A DNA stretch of 64,000 bases from contig CM043960.1 of the NCBI GenBank assembly GCA_014529385.2, positions 78,099,910 to 78,163,909 of the forward strand, written 5' to 3'. Under the pieces are notes generated by a model. That model saw only the letters and a program-made list of their open reading frames with translations, did not search any database and had not been told where the DNA came from. The DNA comes from Adiantum capillus-veneris. Taxonomy: Eukaryota; Streptophyta; Polypodiopsida; Polypodiales; Pteridaceae. Shown here piece after piece: positions 20,655 through 31,455 of the stretch (the first letter of the stretch is position 1; each line of letters begins with the position of its first letter). A program made the position numbers and the translations under genes.

Positions 20655-22142
20655 AAGGAAATTAATAGAGCGAGCACCATGTGTGCTACTACGGTAAATC
20701 CCTTTTCTGATGGGGTCGTGACATGACTAGAGAAGTAGATAGGATGCATGAAAGAAGTTTGGGGGTCCTTTTGCATTATTATGGCTCCAAGTGTATCACT
20801 TCCTACACTGGGGTTCACACAAAATGGCTCGTCCCATGTGGGGGGTGAAATGGTGGGAAGCGTGGCTAGGATTTGCTTCACCTCGGTAAATTGTTGCTCA
20901 TATTCTTCACTCCATGAGAAGACATCCCTCTGGGTGACTTGTTGTAGAGGGAGAACCACTTGAGATAGCAAGTGAATGAACCTGCTTAAGTATCTTACCT
21001 TCTGAAGGAAAGAGACCAACTGCTTAGCTATGGTGGGTGATGACAAAGATACCAAAGCTTGAATCTTGCTAGGGTCCGCCTCAATCCCTTTTGCTGAAAT
21101 TACATGGCCAAGGAGAGTGACTTTGCTTTCACCAATGTGACATTTATCCATGTTGAGCTGGCCACCCAAGGTTTGCAGGCCCGGTCATGCCATCATAGAC
21201 TTTGCTCAAATGGAGGGAGCGTGAACTATAGATGCAAAAATCATCTATGAAGACCCGTATTGACGTTCCACAGTATGGTTGGAAGACAAAAGTCACATAG
21301 CACTGGAATGTGGCCGAAGCGTTGGTGAGGCCAAAAGGCATCACTCTGTAAGCAAAGCATCCCCAAGATGGTATGAAAGTTGTCTTTTTCTGGTCTTCTT
21401 CTGCAATACTAATTTGAAAGTATTCTGAGTAGCCATCACATACTGTGTAGCGTTCATGACCTGCCACTTCATTGAGAATTTCATCTTGGAATGGGAGGGG
21501 AAAGTGATCCCTCTTTGTGGCTTCATTGAGAGGTTTATAGTCCACACAGACTCTCCATTTGCCATTCTTCTTTGATGTGACTACTACTAGAGAGACCCAT
21601 TCTGAGTCTTCGACGGGGTAAATGAAACCTGCCTGTAGCAAATTCCTCACTTCTTTGAGTAGTGCCTCTTGCTGGATTACCCCAAGTCTTCTGAGCTTTT
21701 GCACTACGGGTTTACTTCCTTCGTTGAGTCTTATGCAGTGTTGTACTACTGTGATTCCTGTGATCTTATCATAACCATCAATGAACAATGTGGTGAAGTT
21801 ACCTAGCATGGAGACATAATCCTTCCTCTCTTCATCGGTTAACTCATTGGAGAGCATCCGATGTAACTTACTTGCATCCTCTAAGGATTGCGTACCTGAT
21901 GGTCCCTCTTGGTTTGTCGGTGGTGCTTCAGATTGTGTCAATCGTTTTGGCTCTTTAAGGATGACCCCCATCACTTCGATGCTACTATCACTTTCTTCAA
22001 TTGTTGTTGTCTCTTCTCCTGAGGTGGACGAATAGTCACTGGTGGACTCATCTTCTGAAGCCTCCAAGATCATGTTGCATTGCTTCCGAGTCCTCATGTC
22101 ATAGAATATGGACTTTCCTTTAGCGTCCTTCATCTGAATCAT
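20655..22142 (-). pseudogene. Element C reverse transcriptase and partial RNase H
   Basis: Frame 22142-21144 has an acidic linker and then RT motifs VQHCIRLNEGSKPV, KKNGKWRVCVDYKPLN, MPFGLTNASATFQ and VFIDDFCIYSS, the FIDD catalytic pair being intact. A rearranged junction near 21150 shifts frame into 21169-20655, which has LGHVISAKGIEADPSKI and the RNase H start, ending at EKGFTVV before element B's LTR. The element is dead. Confidence 0.85.
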
Positions 22143-22151
22143 TCCAGTACT

Positions 22152-22874
22152 CTAGTCTTTCTTAGCTTCCATAGCCGTGAGCGAGGGTCTTCCAAGAATG
22201 ATAGAGTAGCCCTCCCCTTTGTGTGGCATGACAAAAATGTCTACCTCCACTTCTGTATTGAATTCCTTTACTTTGACCGCATTCACAATGCCTACGCATT
22301 TCACTCTTACGTTATTTGCCATTTTGGCTCGGCAGGGTGCGGGCCTACTCACCTCTAGGCCTAGATGGTGCATCATTTTTTCACTCATGACGCATATCTG
22401 CACGCCACCATCTATGTAGACATTTGAGATATGTTGCCCCTTGATGTGGGCATCTATGGTTGGTAGGATGTCGTCAAGGTCCCTCCCAGAGATAGCCCCA
22501 GCTATCCTTGGTCTTGATCTTCTTGTACTTACCATCTTCACCCATTGCCTCCTCATCCTTGGTGCAAGATGGAGTAATTGGGGCCAAGTTATCTTTGGGC
22601 CCTGCATCAACATATCCTGAACTAAGTCATATGGTTTAGCATACTCACCTAGTGAAAAATCCACAATGTCGATCTTCCGTCGAGGCTTAGATGCCTGCTT
22701 GCTATACTCGCCTTTTCCTTTCATTTTCTCTTCTTTTTGAGAGGCTTCTTCGTGCCTAGCACGCTTCACTCCCATGGAATCCACTTCTTCTAATTTTGGT
22801 TTCCCTTTGTGCTTCTCTCGAACTGGTTCTTCTACCTTTGCCTTCCCTTTAGCTTCCAAGCTAATAACACTCAC
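22152..22874 (-). pseudogene. Element C retropepsin
   Basis: The frame has a Lys/Glu-rich lead and then a retropepsin with NVYIDGG as the active site and GYSIILGRPSL near the end. Asp-Gly-Gly replaces Asp-Ser/Thr-Gly, as in element A's first protease. A TAG at 22152-22154 separates it from RT in the same frame. Confidence 0.78.
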
Positions 22875-23900
22875 TGCTTGGTTTACAGCAGGTGATGGGG
22901 GTAGCGGTGGAATAAGAGGTTGTGGTGGTGGTTGTTGTATAGGTGGTCGAAGGATTTGGATCGGTGGAATCAGCCCTGGTTTCTTGGGTGGTGGTGGTCT
23001 TGCCCTTGGCGGAGAGATCTAATTTTGTCTTCCTCCTCTATTGAAATTTTGTCTTCTTGGATGTGGGCAGTAGTACATACCATGGCCGTCTTCCCTACAA
23101 TTATAGCAGTGGTACTCTTGGTTTTGCCTTTGTTGTCCTCTCCCTTGTTCTGGATTTCTGACAGGTGCATGCCCTTGCTACACCAGATGCATGGATAAAC
23201 TCTCGAGTTGGGTAGTGATGCGACTCAGTAGGTCTTGCTGCTCTTCTGATGCCTCTTGTGGTTGGGCTCTATGAACGGCTGTTGTAGTCACTGGGGTTAG
23301 TCGGACTGAGCTCGATTCCTCTGACTCGTTGACTCTCGCTTGCATGTGACACTTCTTGTCTTTAAGGAAGGCTACTTCCACTGCCAACTCATACGTTGCA
23401 GGGAACCTCCCCTTCACCTTCTCCTTAAGCGGTGACCACCACAGGCTAGCAATGAAATGGTCCTTCTTCAGGAAATTAGGCGTTCCTTCACCTTCCTCCA
23501 TTGAGGCAACCTATCTCTCCCACAAATCCACAAACTTGGACTTGTAGGTGGCATACTCTAGCAGGCTTCCTTGCTTTAATTCCGTCAGTAGCTGCCATAA
23601 CTTTTCTGAGGTTGTGCCTCCACCAAACCTCTTCACAAAGACAGTACGTAGTATATCCCATGCATTTTTGGTAGCCTGGGGCAAAGCATTGTACCAAGAC
23701 TTGGCCTCTACTTTCATCAGTAGAGGAAAAATTCGTAGCCGTGAGGCGTCGTCATCCTTGTTGGAAACCACACAAGCATGTTGAAATCATCCAGAAAGTC
23801 GGTGGTGACGTCTTCTTCCTTCTTTCCACTGAACGTGGGAAAGAAACACTTGCCATGGTAGTAACTCAGGAAATTACAAACGTTTTTTTTTCTAAAAGAT
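22875..23900 (-). pseudogene. Element C gag
   Basis: Capsid motifs (EAKSWYNALPQATKNAWDI, VFVKRFGGGTTSEKLW) lie in 23771-23511, followed in the same frame after a TAG by 23501-23178. A zinc knuckle CYNCREDGHGMYYC (23067-23108) lies in another frame, so there is a frameshift near 23170. N-terminal gag (FPTFSGKKEEDV) lies in a third frame at about 23790-23860. Confidence 0.75.
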
Positions 23901-24335
23901 TAATGACAGTAGCGGCCCATAGCGGCTTTTTATAGGGTTGGGTGGATAGATTAAAATAGGATAAAGATGGAAACATTAAAGGAGTGGTGGTAATCCAATA
24001 TGGAGAGAATGATAGGGTTTGGGGAGCTAAGCATTTCACCTAGCATCGCAGCACCAAACATATACACAATCTTTTGTTGGTAGAAGATTTTCCTATCTAC
24101 ATAAATATTCACATGCATGTGCTGCAAAAATCTAAACGGGAACGTTTTTGACCCGTTTTCCATCATGCATAGAGGGTGGAGCACTTACTTATACTCTTAC
24201 CGTGCCGATGTTGATGAGTCGGCACATCCACAGGAGGTCATCGCCTTTTATAGGCTCCACTTTTCCTTCGTCGATCAGCACGTACGGGGTGATGGTGATG
24301 CGTCTGACTACTCGTAGCCTTTTGGCTAGCACCAA
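23901..24335 (-). other. Non-coding segment upstream of element C gag
   Basis: No coding signal recognised. Two TATA-like sequences face the minus strand: CTATAAAAAGCC near 23921-23935 and CTATAAAAGG near 24246-24255. They may be promoter relics or chance. Confidence 0.3.
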
Positions 24336-25148
24336 CTACAAGTAATTACCGTAGTCGGTGCGTTGCATGAACTCCACTCCATTCAGCTGTAACTCGTCTC
24401 CAGTCCACTCACTCGTGGTGGAGAGCTTCTTCAGGATGAGCTGTACGGGGAGAGGAGGAAGACCCTCTACCCGTCCTCCAAAATAGCGAGAACAGTAGCC
24501 GAACCACTCCTCCTTAGGGCATGGAAACCTTCTTAACACTTCTGCTTCAGGATTGTCGAAATGGACTGGCAGTACTCGCATGCACCATGCGAATCGATAG
24601 GCGACCTTCCGCCGCTTAGCCTCAGATGACCTTTTTTTTGGCAAAATGTGTACAACCCGGCTTTCTGAACTTGAAGCACTTGCGTGGCCAGATGCTTCTT
24701 CCTTTGGGGTCATGTTTCAGACTGGCTTAGCCCTTCCTTACCTTTGGCTCGAGCAGCCCCTTTTGGCCACTTTGGAGTAGAGGTTATACCTTTGATAGCA
24801 GTTTCCTTAGGAAAGAGGGGCCTTACCGTTTTCTTTCCTCCCTTGATATGGATGACCTCCTCGCGGTGAATGTCGATGTAGATGATTTCAGCCCCTTCGC
24901 TACCTTCGTTGTTGCTGGCACTCATTGACAGTGTGCTTTGGTTGATAGCAGTGATAGCACTTCATAGACTTCCCACCTGATGCTCTCAATTTGTGGTTAG
25001 AACGAGCAACACAAGATGGGGAGCTCACCTCTTGAATACTGACAACACTACAACCTGGCAGTAGTACCTCAATGAAGGCGGTTAGTGCCACTTTAGTCTC
25101 ATCCTCTTCCGTCCTCCAGTTAGAGAATTCTTTCAGCCATTCGTTCAT
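24336..25148 (-). pseudogene. Unrecognised ORF block with a zinc knuckle
   Basis: Three minus-strand frames overlap by a few bases: 25148-24900, 24925-24710 and 24713-24336. The first ends with CYHCYQPKHTVNEC (CX2CX4HX4C), a gag-type knuckle. The second is charged (IIYIDIHREEVIHIKGGKK). The third has a basic patch (KKRSSEAKRRKVAYR) and a Trp/Tyr-rich part (EEWFGYCSRYFGG). I do not recognise the last two. Overlapping frames suggest one longer gene broken by frameshifts. It could be a second gag, an extra ORF of element C, or captured host sequence. Confidence 0.45.
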
Positions 25149-25222
25149 GATTAATGATGTGCGTTGTTTTCATCATTGTAAACTGAGGGTTTCCAAGAAT
25201 CCCTCCTTAGTGGGGGCACCAA

Positions 25223-25384
25223 ATGACGAGCGCAAAGCACGACACGGACCCCGACGGCCTCGAAAAACACCGGGAACCGATGCACGCAGCAAGCCGGTCA
25301 CGGTGAAGCGAACAGGGGGAACCACCTAGATTTGAGAGGCTAGGACGCAGACAACAGTGATTGGAAATATCACGAATTCTACAC

Positions 25385-25444
<60 letters not shown>

Positions 25445-26125
25445 TGACAAGTGATGAAAACCCTCGGGGTGTGAGGGAGAACTGTTTTCTTGCAATATTT
25501 ACGGCAACCTTATTTTCGGCGAGGTGTCAATCATGGTGATAGAGAGATAGAGGGAGAGATAGTGAGCCTACTAGTGCGTTCTCTAGAGATGACTCACCGA
25601 TACGAAAACCTTGCTAACATGAGTGTGTGTATTGACCATTGGAGTCGAGATGTAGACATAGCTTCTTTACATAGTACAAATTCCCAAAGAAAATCGCTAC
25701 ACTAAGTCCCCTCTCTCGTGATGAAAATGTTGCCAATCCCTCCCACCAAAATACTACCAAGTGCTAACCTCTGATGAACTTTTCCACCCCGATAGTGACC
25801 TCTCAGTGCCTTTTTATAGGTGTTGGCTGCTTTAGATTAGGGTAATCTGATTAGATTAGGGTTCTAATCAGGGGAGACAAAGCAAAGCGGTGGGCCTTGG
25901 GTGGTTGACCCTTGCTTTGTCTTGGGAAATATTATAGAGGAAAACCTCTAGGTAGGCCTTTGTGACCATCACCTAGAGAGAGATGAGAATTTACAAAATT
26001 GGGATTTTTACAAGATTTGGTTTGAAACTGGAAAAAATGACGACAACCTACGGATTTTACTGAAGAGGGCATCATGGATGCAACGCCGGTGAATGGCGAC
26101 CTAGCTAGTGCGTTGGTGTAGTGCA
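25223..26125 (-). repeat. Possible LTR upstream of element C
   Basis: On the minus strand, sequence ending CTCGTCA (25223) is followed by TTTGGTGCCCCCACTAAGG, which has the form of an LTR end plus primer site, though I cannot match the tRNA. A minus-strand TATA box CCTATAAAAA lies at 25811-25820. The outer edge is a guess (minus-strand TGCACTAC from 26125). No second copy is in the window. Confidence 0.35.
25388..25442. repeat. GA microsatellite
   Basis: About 27 uninterrupted GA units inside the possible LTR. The Arg/Glu frames across it are artefacts. Confidence 0.95.
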
Positions 26126-26335
26126 TTCGTCATTTTTAGGGTCGGCCGGGGCATGCCTTCGGTGTCTTTTCTTGTTTCGGTGTTGGCGGTGCGCAACTTG
26201 GCCGTCTCCTTTCTTTTTTGGAGGGAGAGAGAGAGTATGCGGTTCTACGGGGGTAAGGTCAACGGGATGGGGGGGATGGAGATGAACGGCGGGACTGGGA
26301 GGGATGTGTGGGTGAGAGAGTAAGGGTGTGTCATT

Positions 26336-26337
<2 letters not shown>

Positions 26338-26376
<39 letters not shown>

Positions 26377-26400
26377 TGTTATGCATGGCGGGTTCCTACA

Positions 26401-26481
<81 letters not shown>

Positions 26482-26607
26482 AGAAGAGAAAGAGGGTATG
26501 TGGGGTGAATTAAGAGAGAGAGAGAGAGAGAGAGAGAGTTACTCTATTCCATGCCTGCGGGGCCGCTTACTCAGAGGGAGAGAGAGTGAGCAAATCGATG
26601 GTGGGAG

Positions 26608-26680
<73 letters not shown>
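26338..26680. repeat. Cluster of GA microsatellites
   Basis: Pure GA runs at about 26338-26372, 26409-26476, 26514-26538 and 26611-26680 are separated by short unique pieces. Long Arg-Glu open frames on + and Ser-Leu frames on - come only from the repeat. Confidence 0.95.
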
Positions 26681-26683
<3 letters not shown>

Positions 26684-26790
26684 GCAGCCCGCCCGTGGGA
26701 AGAAAACAAGAGGGAGAGAGAGGTAGGGGAGAGTGAGTTCAAGGGAGTGTGGACGAGAAGGAAGAGGGAGGGGTGAGGTATGGCAGCGCG

Positions 26791-27144
26791 TGTTAGGGTT
26801 AAGGTGGATAGGTTAGTGTACCATTCATGGCATAAGCATGCTTGGAGATGTTAGTATAGAGCTTGAGAGAGAAACTATTAGACAATACAATATAGACTAT
26901 ACTTGCAAATGATAAAGCTTAATATTATTCAGCAGAACCTGCCTCTATATAGGCTTTTGGAAATAGGCAGCCTTTGACACATAAGCACAAAAGGTGGCTG
27001 CCAATGCACAATACAAGTGGCTTTCTCTTTACAAAGGTTGCAAGAGACTTTTCACATGGATTGACACATAAGGTTTTTCTAGGTGGAAGAGACTGTTCAC
27101 ATAAGAGTTCACATAAGAGATGCAGCAAAACTCGCATCCCAACA
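26791..27144 (-). repeat. Element D 3' LTR
   Basis: Plus-strand edges tgttaggg and cccaaca give a TG...CA LTR on either strand. The minus-strand TATA box CTATATAG (about 26944-26951) lies at a promoter-like distance from the end. Confidence 0.92.
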
Positions 27145-27300
27145 ATCCTCCCCTATGTGGGTTTTGGTTGCATATCACTCACACAATCCTCCCCTCAAAA
27201 CACACTGGGGTGAGGCACACAGTTCACAAGCCTCCCCTAAGCACAAAGGGTGTAGGCACACACAACATTGGGGTTTAGGCACACACAAGCCTCCCGTGGC
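27145..27300 (-). other. Element D polypurine tract and repeated tract-like motifs
   Basis: Minus-strand AGGGGAGGAT directly precedes the 3' LTR start TGTTGGGATG. Similar cctcccc(t) motifs, each preceded by ca(c)aa, recur near 27189, 27232 and 27289, spaced 43-57 bases, as if the tract had been duplicated. Confidence 0.75.
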
Positions 27301-27336
27301 ACAAATAGAGGGTAAGGTACACAAGAGAGATAATGG

Positions 27337-28226
27337 TCACAGCACATCATCATAAACCAAGCCAATATTGTTGTCATTATCTTCATCACAATCTTCAGTG
27401 GTGGCAAGGTTGATTTTTGCTTTTGGTTTATCCTTGAAATGCTCTTTGTAATTGGTAACCTGTGAAGATTTATCTTTGAGTCTGCAATATTTTGTAGCAT
27501 GGTTGTTTTTGCCACAAATGCGACAGGGGTTGATTTCATAGCAATCCTTTGTAAGGTGATTTGTTCTGCCACAGTGTGTGCACTTTAAGTTGCTTTTGTG
27601 ATTGCGGCTGTAGCGGTTGGATGAGACCACATAAGCACCACTTGACTGTTGTTGACTGCCTTTGAGTTTCTTTTCGTGCTCTTGAAGAGATTTTATTACA
27701 TCTTCAATTTTAGGGATCGGGTCTTTCTCTTTCAGCACTGTTACAATTTGGCCAAAATCTGCATCTGGTACTGCTTTGAGAAGCACAGCAATTTGGTCTT
27801 CATTATCTACAGGGCATTTTATATATGTCAACTGTGTGCAAATACTTTTGAGCCTATTGACTAGAGATGACACATCTTCTCCAGGCTCCATAAGTAGTCC
27901 ATAAAGTTGCATTTTTAATGCAATTTTGGATGCTTGGCAATAGCACCAAAATGTTGCTCCAAAGTTATCCATGCATCATGTGCAGTGGTGCAATCATCTA
28001 AATAATGCACAAAGTTGTCGTCAAGCGAAGTGAGTAAAATGTCGAGAGCTTGCTCATCTTTAGCTGCAAACTATGCTAAGCTCTGTCGCGTTTCCACTCT
28101 GTAATCGTCATTTGGTGGCTTAATGACAGACCATAGCTGCTTTCGCATTAAGTAGCCCTTGGTTTTTGCCTGCCATGTGTGGAAACCATGGCCATTAAAT
28201 TTGTCGATTCCCTTCTCTCCCCCCAT
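27337..28226 (-). pseudogene. Element D Copia-type gag
   Basis: The likely ATG is at 28226 (MGGEKGIDKFNGHGF), giving a product of about 296 codons in two frames. The first half has the usual Copia gag opening and FHTWQAKTKGYL; a TAG lies near 28078, where a Trp is expected, and a frameshift lies near 27930. The second half (27972-27337) has the capsid segment (MEPGEDVSSLVNRLKS) and two zinc knuckles, CTHCGRTNHLTKDC (27541-27582) and CRICGKNNHATKYC (27484-27525), then an acidic tail. Because it lacks pol, the gag would need a helper's enzymes. Confidence 0.85.
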
Positions 28227-29479
28227 AATGGTGCACCCTTAATTGTGCGTGCAAGGAAGGTCTTACCCGGGTTGTATGGGCAGTGTCTAGTCCTTGTGCA
28301 AAGTCAATCTCAATGAGTTTTACAAATAGTTTGTGAAGTTACTCTCCAAAGTCATGGAGCACCTCTTCACAAAGTTCTCAATATGCTTGAAGTTTCAGGA
28401 GATGTTTGATTTGCGGCTTACAAAACTTTAAAATTTTAGGGCGAGCAGTTGTAGGGCGAGCACAAAATATAATGCGAGATCAAAGGGCAAGGCTCGTGGA
28501 TTTTCTGCTGATATGATGATACTTGGAGGGTTATAGGCACTCAGGCTTGAGGGAATGAGCTTATTCAACTTGGTGATGAAGCAACATGACAAGCGAGCTC
28601 AATGAAGGTAGAGGCTTTTACATATGGCCTTTGGAGGCGAAGCCTTGTGATTGATGTGTGAAAGGGGTCTGGTTAGGGCGCTGTCTGGCAGGTTCGGGCA
28701 GATTGGGTAGCGCGCGGGCACTCTGGGCAGTTTGGGTAGCGCGCGGGCATCAGGTCTGATTTGGGCAGCGCGCGGGTAGGGGTGTCGGCAATCCGGGCAG
28801 CACGCGGGCAGACGAACGGACTCAGTTGGGCACCACCGGCTGGCCGCGAGCGGACGAAGAAAGAAAACGAGGCTGTTCGGTCCGTTCGGACCCGAAAAAG
28901 GGCAAAAAAACCGAAATTTACTGCCTTTGAGATCCGCCGGGTTGGGCCTCCTTTGACCAAGGTTTGGGCACCTAGTTGGCCACAGTTGGCCTCTTTAGGG
29001 GTGGCTCCCACACCGTTTTGTCCTTATAGCCACACACACACTCACACATAGCCAACAATGCAATTGAGGTAGCTACTGTCCTCTGTTTTTGGAGCTTGAG
29101 CAGGCTGCTGAAAACTCTCGCAGAGCAGGTTTAAAGCACTAGATTGTAAGATTGAAATGGGATTTTTTCTTTTTTTGATTATGTGCAAATCAAGAAAAAT
29201 CACACCAAAAAGAAGAAGCAAAAGTAGGCTAAAATGAATGCTATTTAGGCACAAAATTCTACTGCAATTGCTCATGTAAGGGTAGTGGCCCAAGGTATAC
29301 ACCAAGAACATGCCCAAAAGCAAGAGCAATTAGCAAATAGATTAGTGATATGCTATTATGCAATGCATGGGAGGTATGATTAGCAATTGCAATGGCTTAG
29401 GGAGAGAGAGCCAATGCAACCTAGCATAGGAGGGGATGCCTAGGATCTAGTTAGATTAGGAAATGCTAATCTAGGAGTA
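28227..29479 (-). other. Element D leader
   Basis: About 1.25 kb without a convincing gene. At about 28687-28812 a GC-rich minisatellite repeats a unit like ttgggtagcgcgcgggca four to five times with spacing of roughly 30-40 bases. A 112-codon minus frame over it (29011-28673) is probably an effect of its GC content. Confidence 0.6.
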
Positions 29480-29491
29480 GCTCTGATACCA
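29480..29491 (-). other. Element D primer-binding site (initiator tRNA-Met)
   Basis: Minus-strand TGGTATCAGAGC is the classical plant Copia primer site, two bases from the LTR. Confidence 0.93.
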
Positions 29492-29493
29492 GT

Positions 29494-29847
29494 TTTTAGG
29501 GTTAAGGTGGATAGGTTAGTGTACCATTCATGGCATAAGCATGCTTGGAGAGGTTAGTGTAGAGCTTGAGAGAGAAACTATTAGACAATACAATATAGAT
29601 TATACTTACAAATGATAAAGCTTAATATTATTCAGCAGAACCTGCCTCTATATAGGCTTTTGGAAATAGGCAGCCTTTGACACATAAGCACAAAAGGTGG
29701 CTGCCAATGCACAATACAAGTGGCTTTCTCTTTACAAAGGTTGCAAGAGACTTTTCACATGGGTTGACACATAAGGCTTTTCTAGGTGGAAGAGACTGTT
29801 CACATAAGAGTTCACATAAGAGATGCAACAAAACTCGCATCCCAACA
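29494..29847 (-). repeat. Element D 5' LTR
   Basis: Matches 26791-27144 with about nine differences. The inner end has changed from tgttaggg to ttttaggg, so its terminal CA on the minus strand is mutated. Confidence 0.92.
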
Positions 29848-29885
29848 GCCCGCTGGGCAGGGGTATGGACGAGCGAGGAGGGGTA

Positions 29886-29887
<2 letters not shown>

Positions 29888-29920
<33 letters not shown>

Positions 29921-29949
29921 CAGAGAGAGATACAAATCTTGTGAATAAT

Positions 29950-29984
<35 letters not shown>

Positions 29985-30073
29985 TACAAAAGCGTGGCGG
30001 CCTGCCATGGGAATATAGACAATGGCACTCTTTTTCATGCGCCCATTGGACAAGGCGATGCAGAAGCAGGGTA

Positions 30074-30114
<41 letters not shown>
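29888..30114. repeat. GA microsatellites right of element D
   Basis: GA runs at about 29888-29915, 29951-29980 and 30077-30114, separated by short unique spacers. They continue the GA-rich zone that element D interrupted. Confidence 0.93.
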
Positions 30115-30117
<3 letters not shown>

Positions 30118-30289
30118 GGCAGAGCCGAGCAGCAGGAAAGAGAGGGCTCTGTCTTCTGGTGATAATGGAGAGATGTGGCCAAATTGGTGGCGTCCTGCCA
30201 GTGGTTAAGTCTAGAGGAGTGGTGAATGTTTTTAAAAAAAACTGTTGTTTATCGTCTTTTTCTTGGTAATATGCTCTCCCCTTCTTGGG

Positions 30290-30627
30290 GTTTGGTTCTC
30301 CCGGTCTCAGTTTCGAAAATCGGCCGTCAGTAGCAACATAAACATGGTACTTAGTTAACTTGGCATGAACAATACTTTTGCAAGAGAGAGAGTTTCGAGA
30401 ACATGACAACAGTTGAGGACCGGATTCATACGGAGCCGGTCCCCCTTCCAATAGGCATTTGTATTATTGTTTCTCCCATCAAGAGAGACTTGGTACAATA
30501 CAATCTTTATGTTCCTTGTGACCTTGGTGATGCAATGAAGATGGAAAGCGTCATGCATCACAAGCATAACATAAACTTTGTAGACATCATTAACTATCCC
30601 AAGCCTTAGTCCCAAGGCCTCAAACAC
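30290..30627 (-). pseudogene. Possible Ty3/Gypsy integrase C-terminal or chromodomain scrap
   Basis: Minus-strand translation has MHDAFHLHCITKVT, which resembles the HPVFHVS-LK motif after the integrase core of chromodomain Gypsy elements, and a following segment with scattered similarity in two frames. It is short and degenerate. Similarity is by eye only. Confidence 0.25.
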
Positions 30628-31353
30628 CTTCGAAGGTGGAGAGAGCTAGCGGGGAATGAGGGTAGGGAAGAGGAAGAAGAAACATTCCATAGGAGAAAGA
30701 AATAGTTCCTCACTTATCGTCACTCTTCTTGCTAGCATACATAATAGCACAGTAATGAAAATGGAAAGCTTAAGCATTGAATCATGGCTCTTGGTTGGAT
30801 TTACATTCTATAGCCAAGAGTGTTGGTGTAGGCTCTCACTTCTCAACAAGCTTGGAGAAGGAGGTGGAGTTCCTCTACTTTCATTAAGTGAGAATACCTC
30901 AAAAAAGAGTGTGTGAGTGGTGTATACCCCCCTCAGCACACCCCTTGCTTGCTTGGGACGAGTTCTACCTTTATCTCATGCCTCAAGCTCATTGGACCCC
31001 TCTTCCCCTAGCCAATCACATGCAACATGCATTTCAAGTACATGGGTAGGCTTTGGACAAGTGTCCTCCTTACCCCTTAGAGAGAGAGAGAGCTTGAAAA
31101 TATATAGATATTTGTTGGATGGAACTAGAAGATCATTGGACCCCTCTTTAGCCCAACCAATAGCATTCAAGCACACCATGTGGCTTAGCATAGGGAGAGT
31201 CTGACATGTGTCCCATGTGCCCCTTGACAAAAGGAATGCCCTTTGGGTGAGTGGGAGATTAAGTCAAAGATCCCCCTAACTTTGGGGCTTTCCCCCTCCT
31301 TTGTAGGGTCTCGTTTTGACTCAAGTACCTTACCTCCCATGCATGGGAAGCTT

Positions 31354-31455
31354 CTCAAGCACCTTAGTCATCAAGCATGACAAGCACCTCAAGCACCTTA
31401 GTCATCAAACACGACAAGCACCTCAAGCACCTTAGTCATCAAGCACGACAAGCAC
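31354..31455. repeat. 34-bp tandem repeat, three units
   Basis: ctcaagcaccttagtcatca begins each unit, at 31354, 31388 and 31422, with a partial fourth at 31456. Units differ by one or two bases. Confidence 0.92.

Larger units (their letters stand above)
20655..25222 (-). mobile_element. Element C: old Ty3/Gypsy element, internal region, interrupted by element B
   Basis: Read on the minus strand it has gag with one zinc knuckle, a DGG-type retropepsin, RT and the start of RNase H, which stops at element B's LTR. RNase H remainder, integrase and 3' LTR must lie beyond element B. Stops and frameshifts are present throughout. The 5' end is uncertain: an LTR-like end followed by a possible primer site lies at 25222/25223, but the unexplained ORF block 24336-25148 separates it from gag. 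Confidence 0.72.
26791..29847 (-). mobile_element. Element D: complete gag-only Copia-type LTR retrotransposon (3057 bp)
   Basis: Two 354-bp LTRs (26791-27144 and 29494-29847, about 97% identical by eye), flanked by gcgcg (26786-26790) and gcccg (29848-29852), a target duplication with one mismatch. The minus strand has an initiator-Met primer site, a ~1.25-kb leader, a decayed gag with two zinc knuckles and a polypurine tract. No protease, RT or integrase is present, so it depends on other elements. This matches the published TR-GAG class of non-autonomous plant elements. It landed in GA-rich DNA that resumes on both sides. Confidence 0.9.

Noticed and set aside
26308-26776. Long Arg/Glu and Ser/Leu open frames
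   Set aside because: They are translations of GA/TC microsatellites, which lack stops in some frames. The same holds at 29628-30451 and 33233-34715.
29480-29491. tRNA gene fragment
   Set aside because: The tRNA-like sequence is only a primer-binding site. No cloverleaf is present, and I found no tRNA or rRNA genes in the window.
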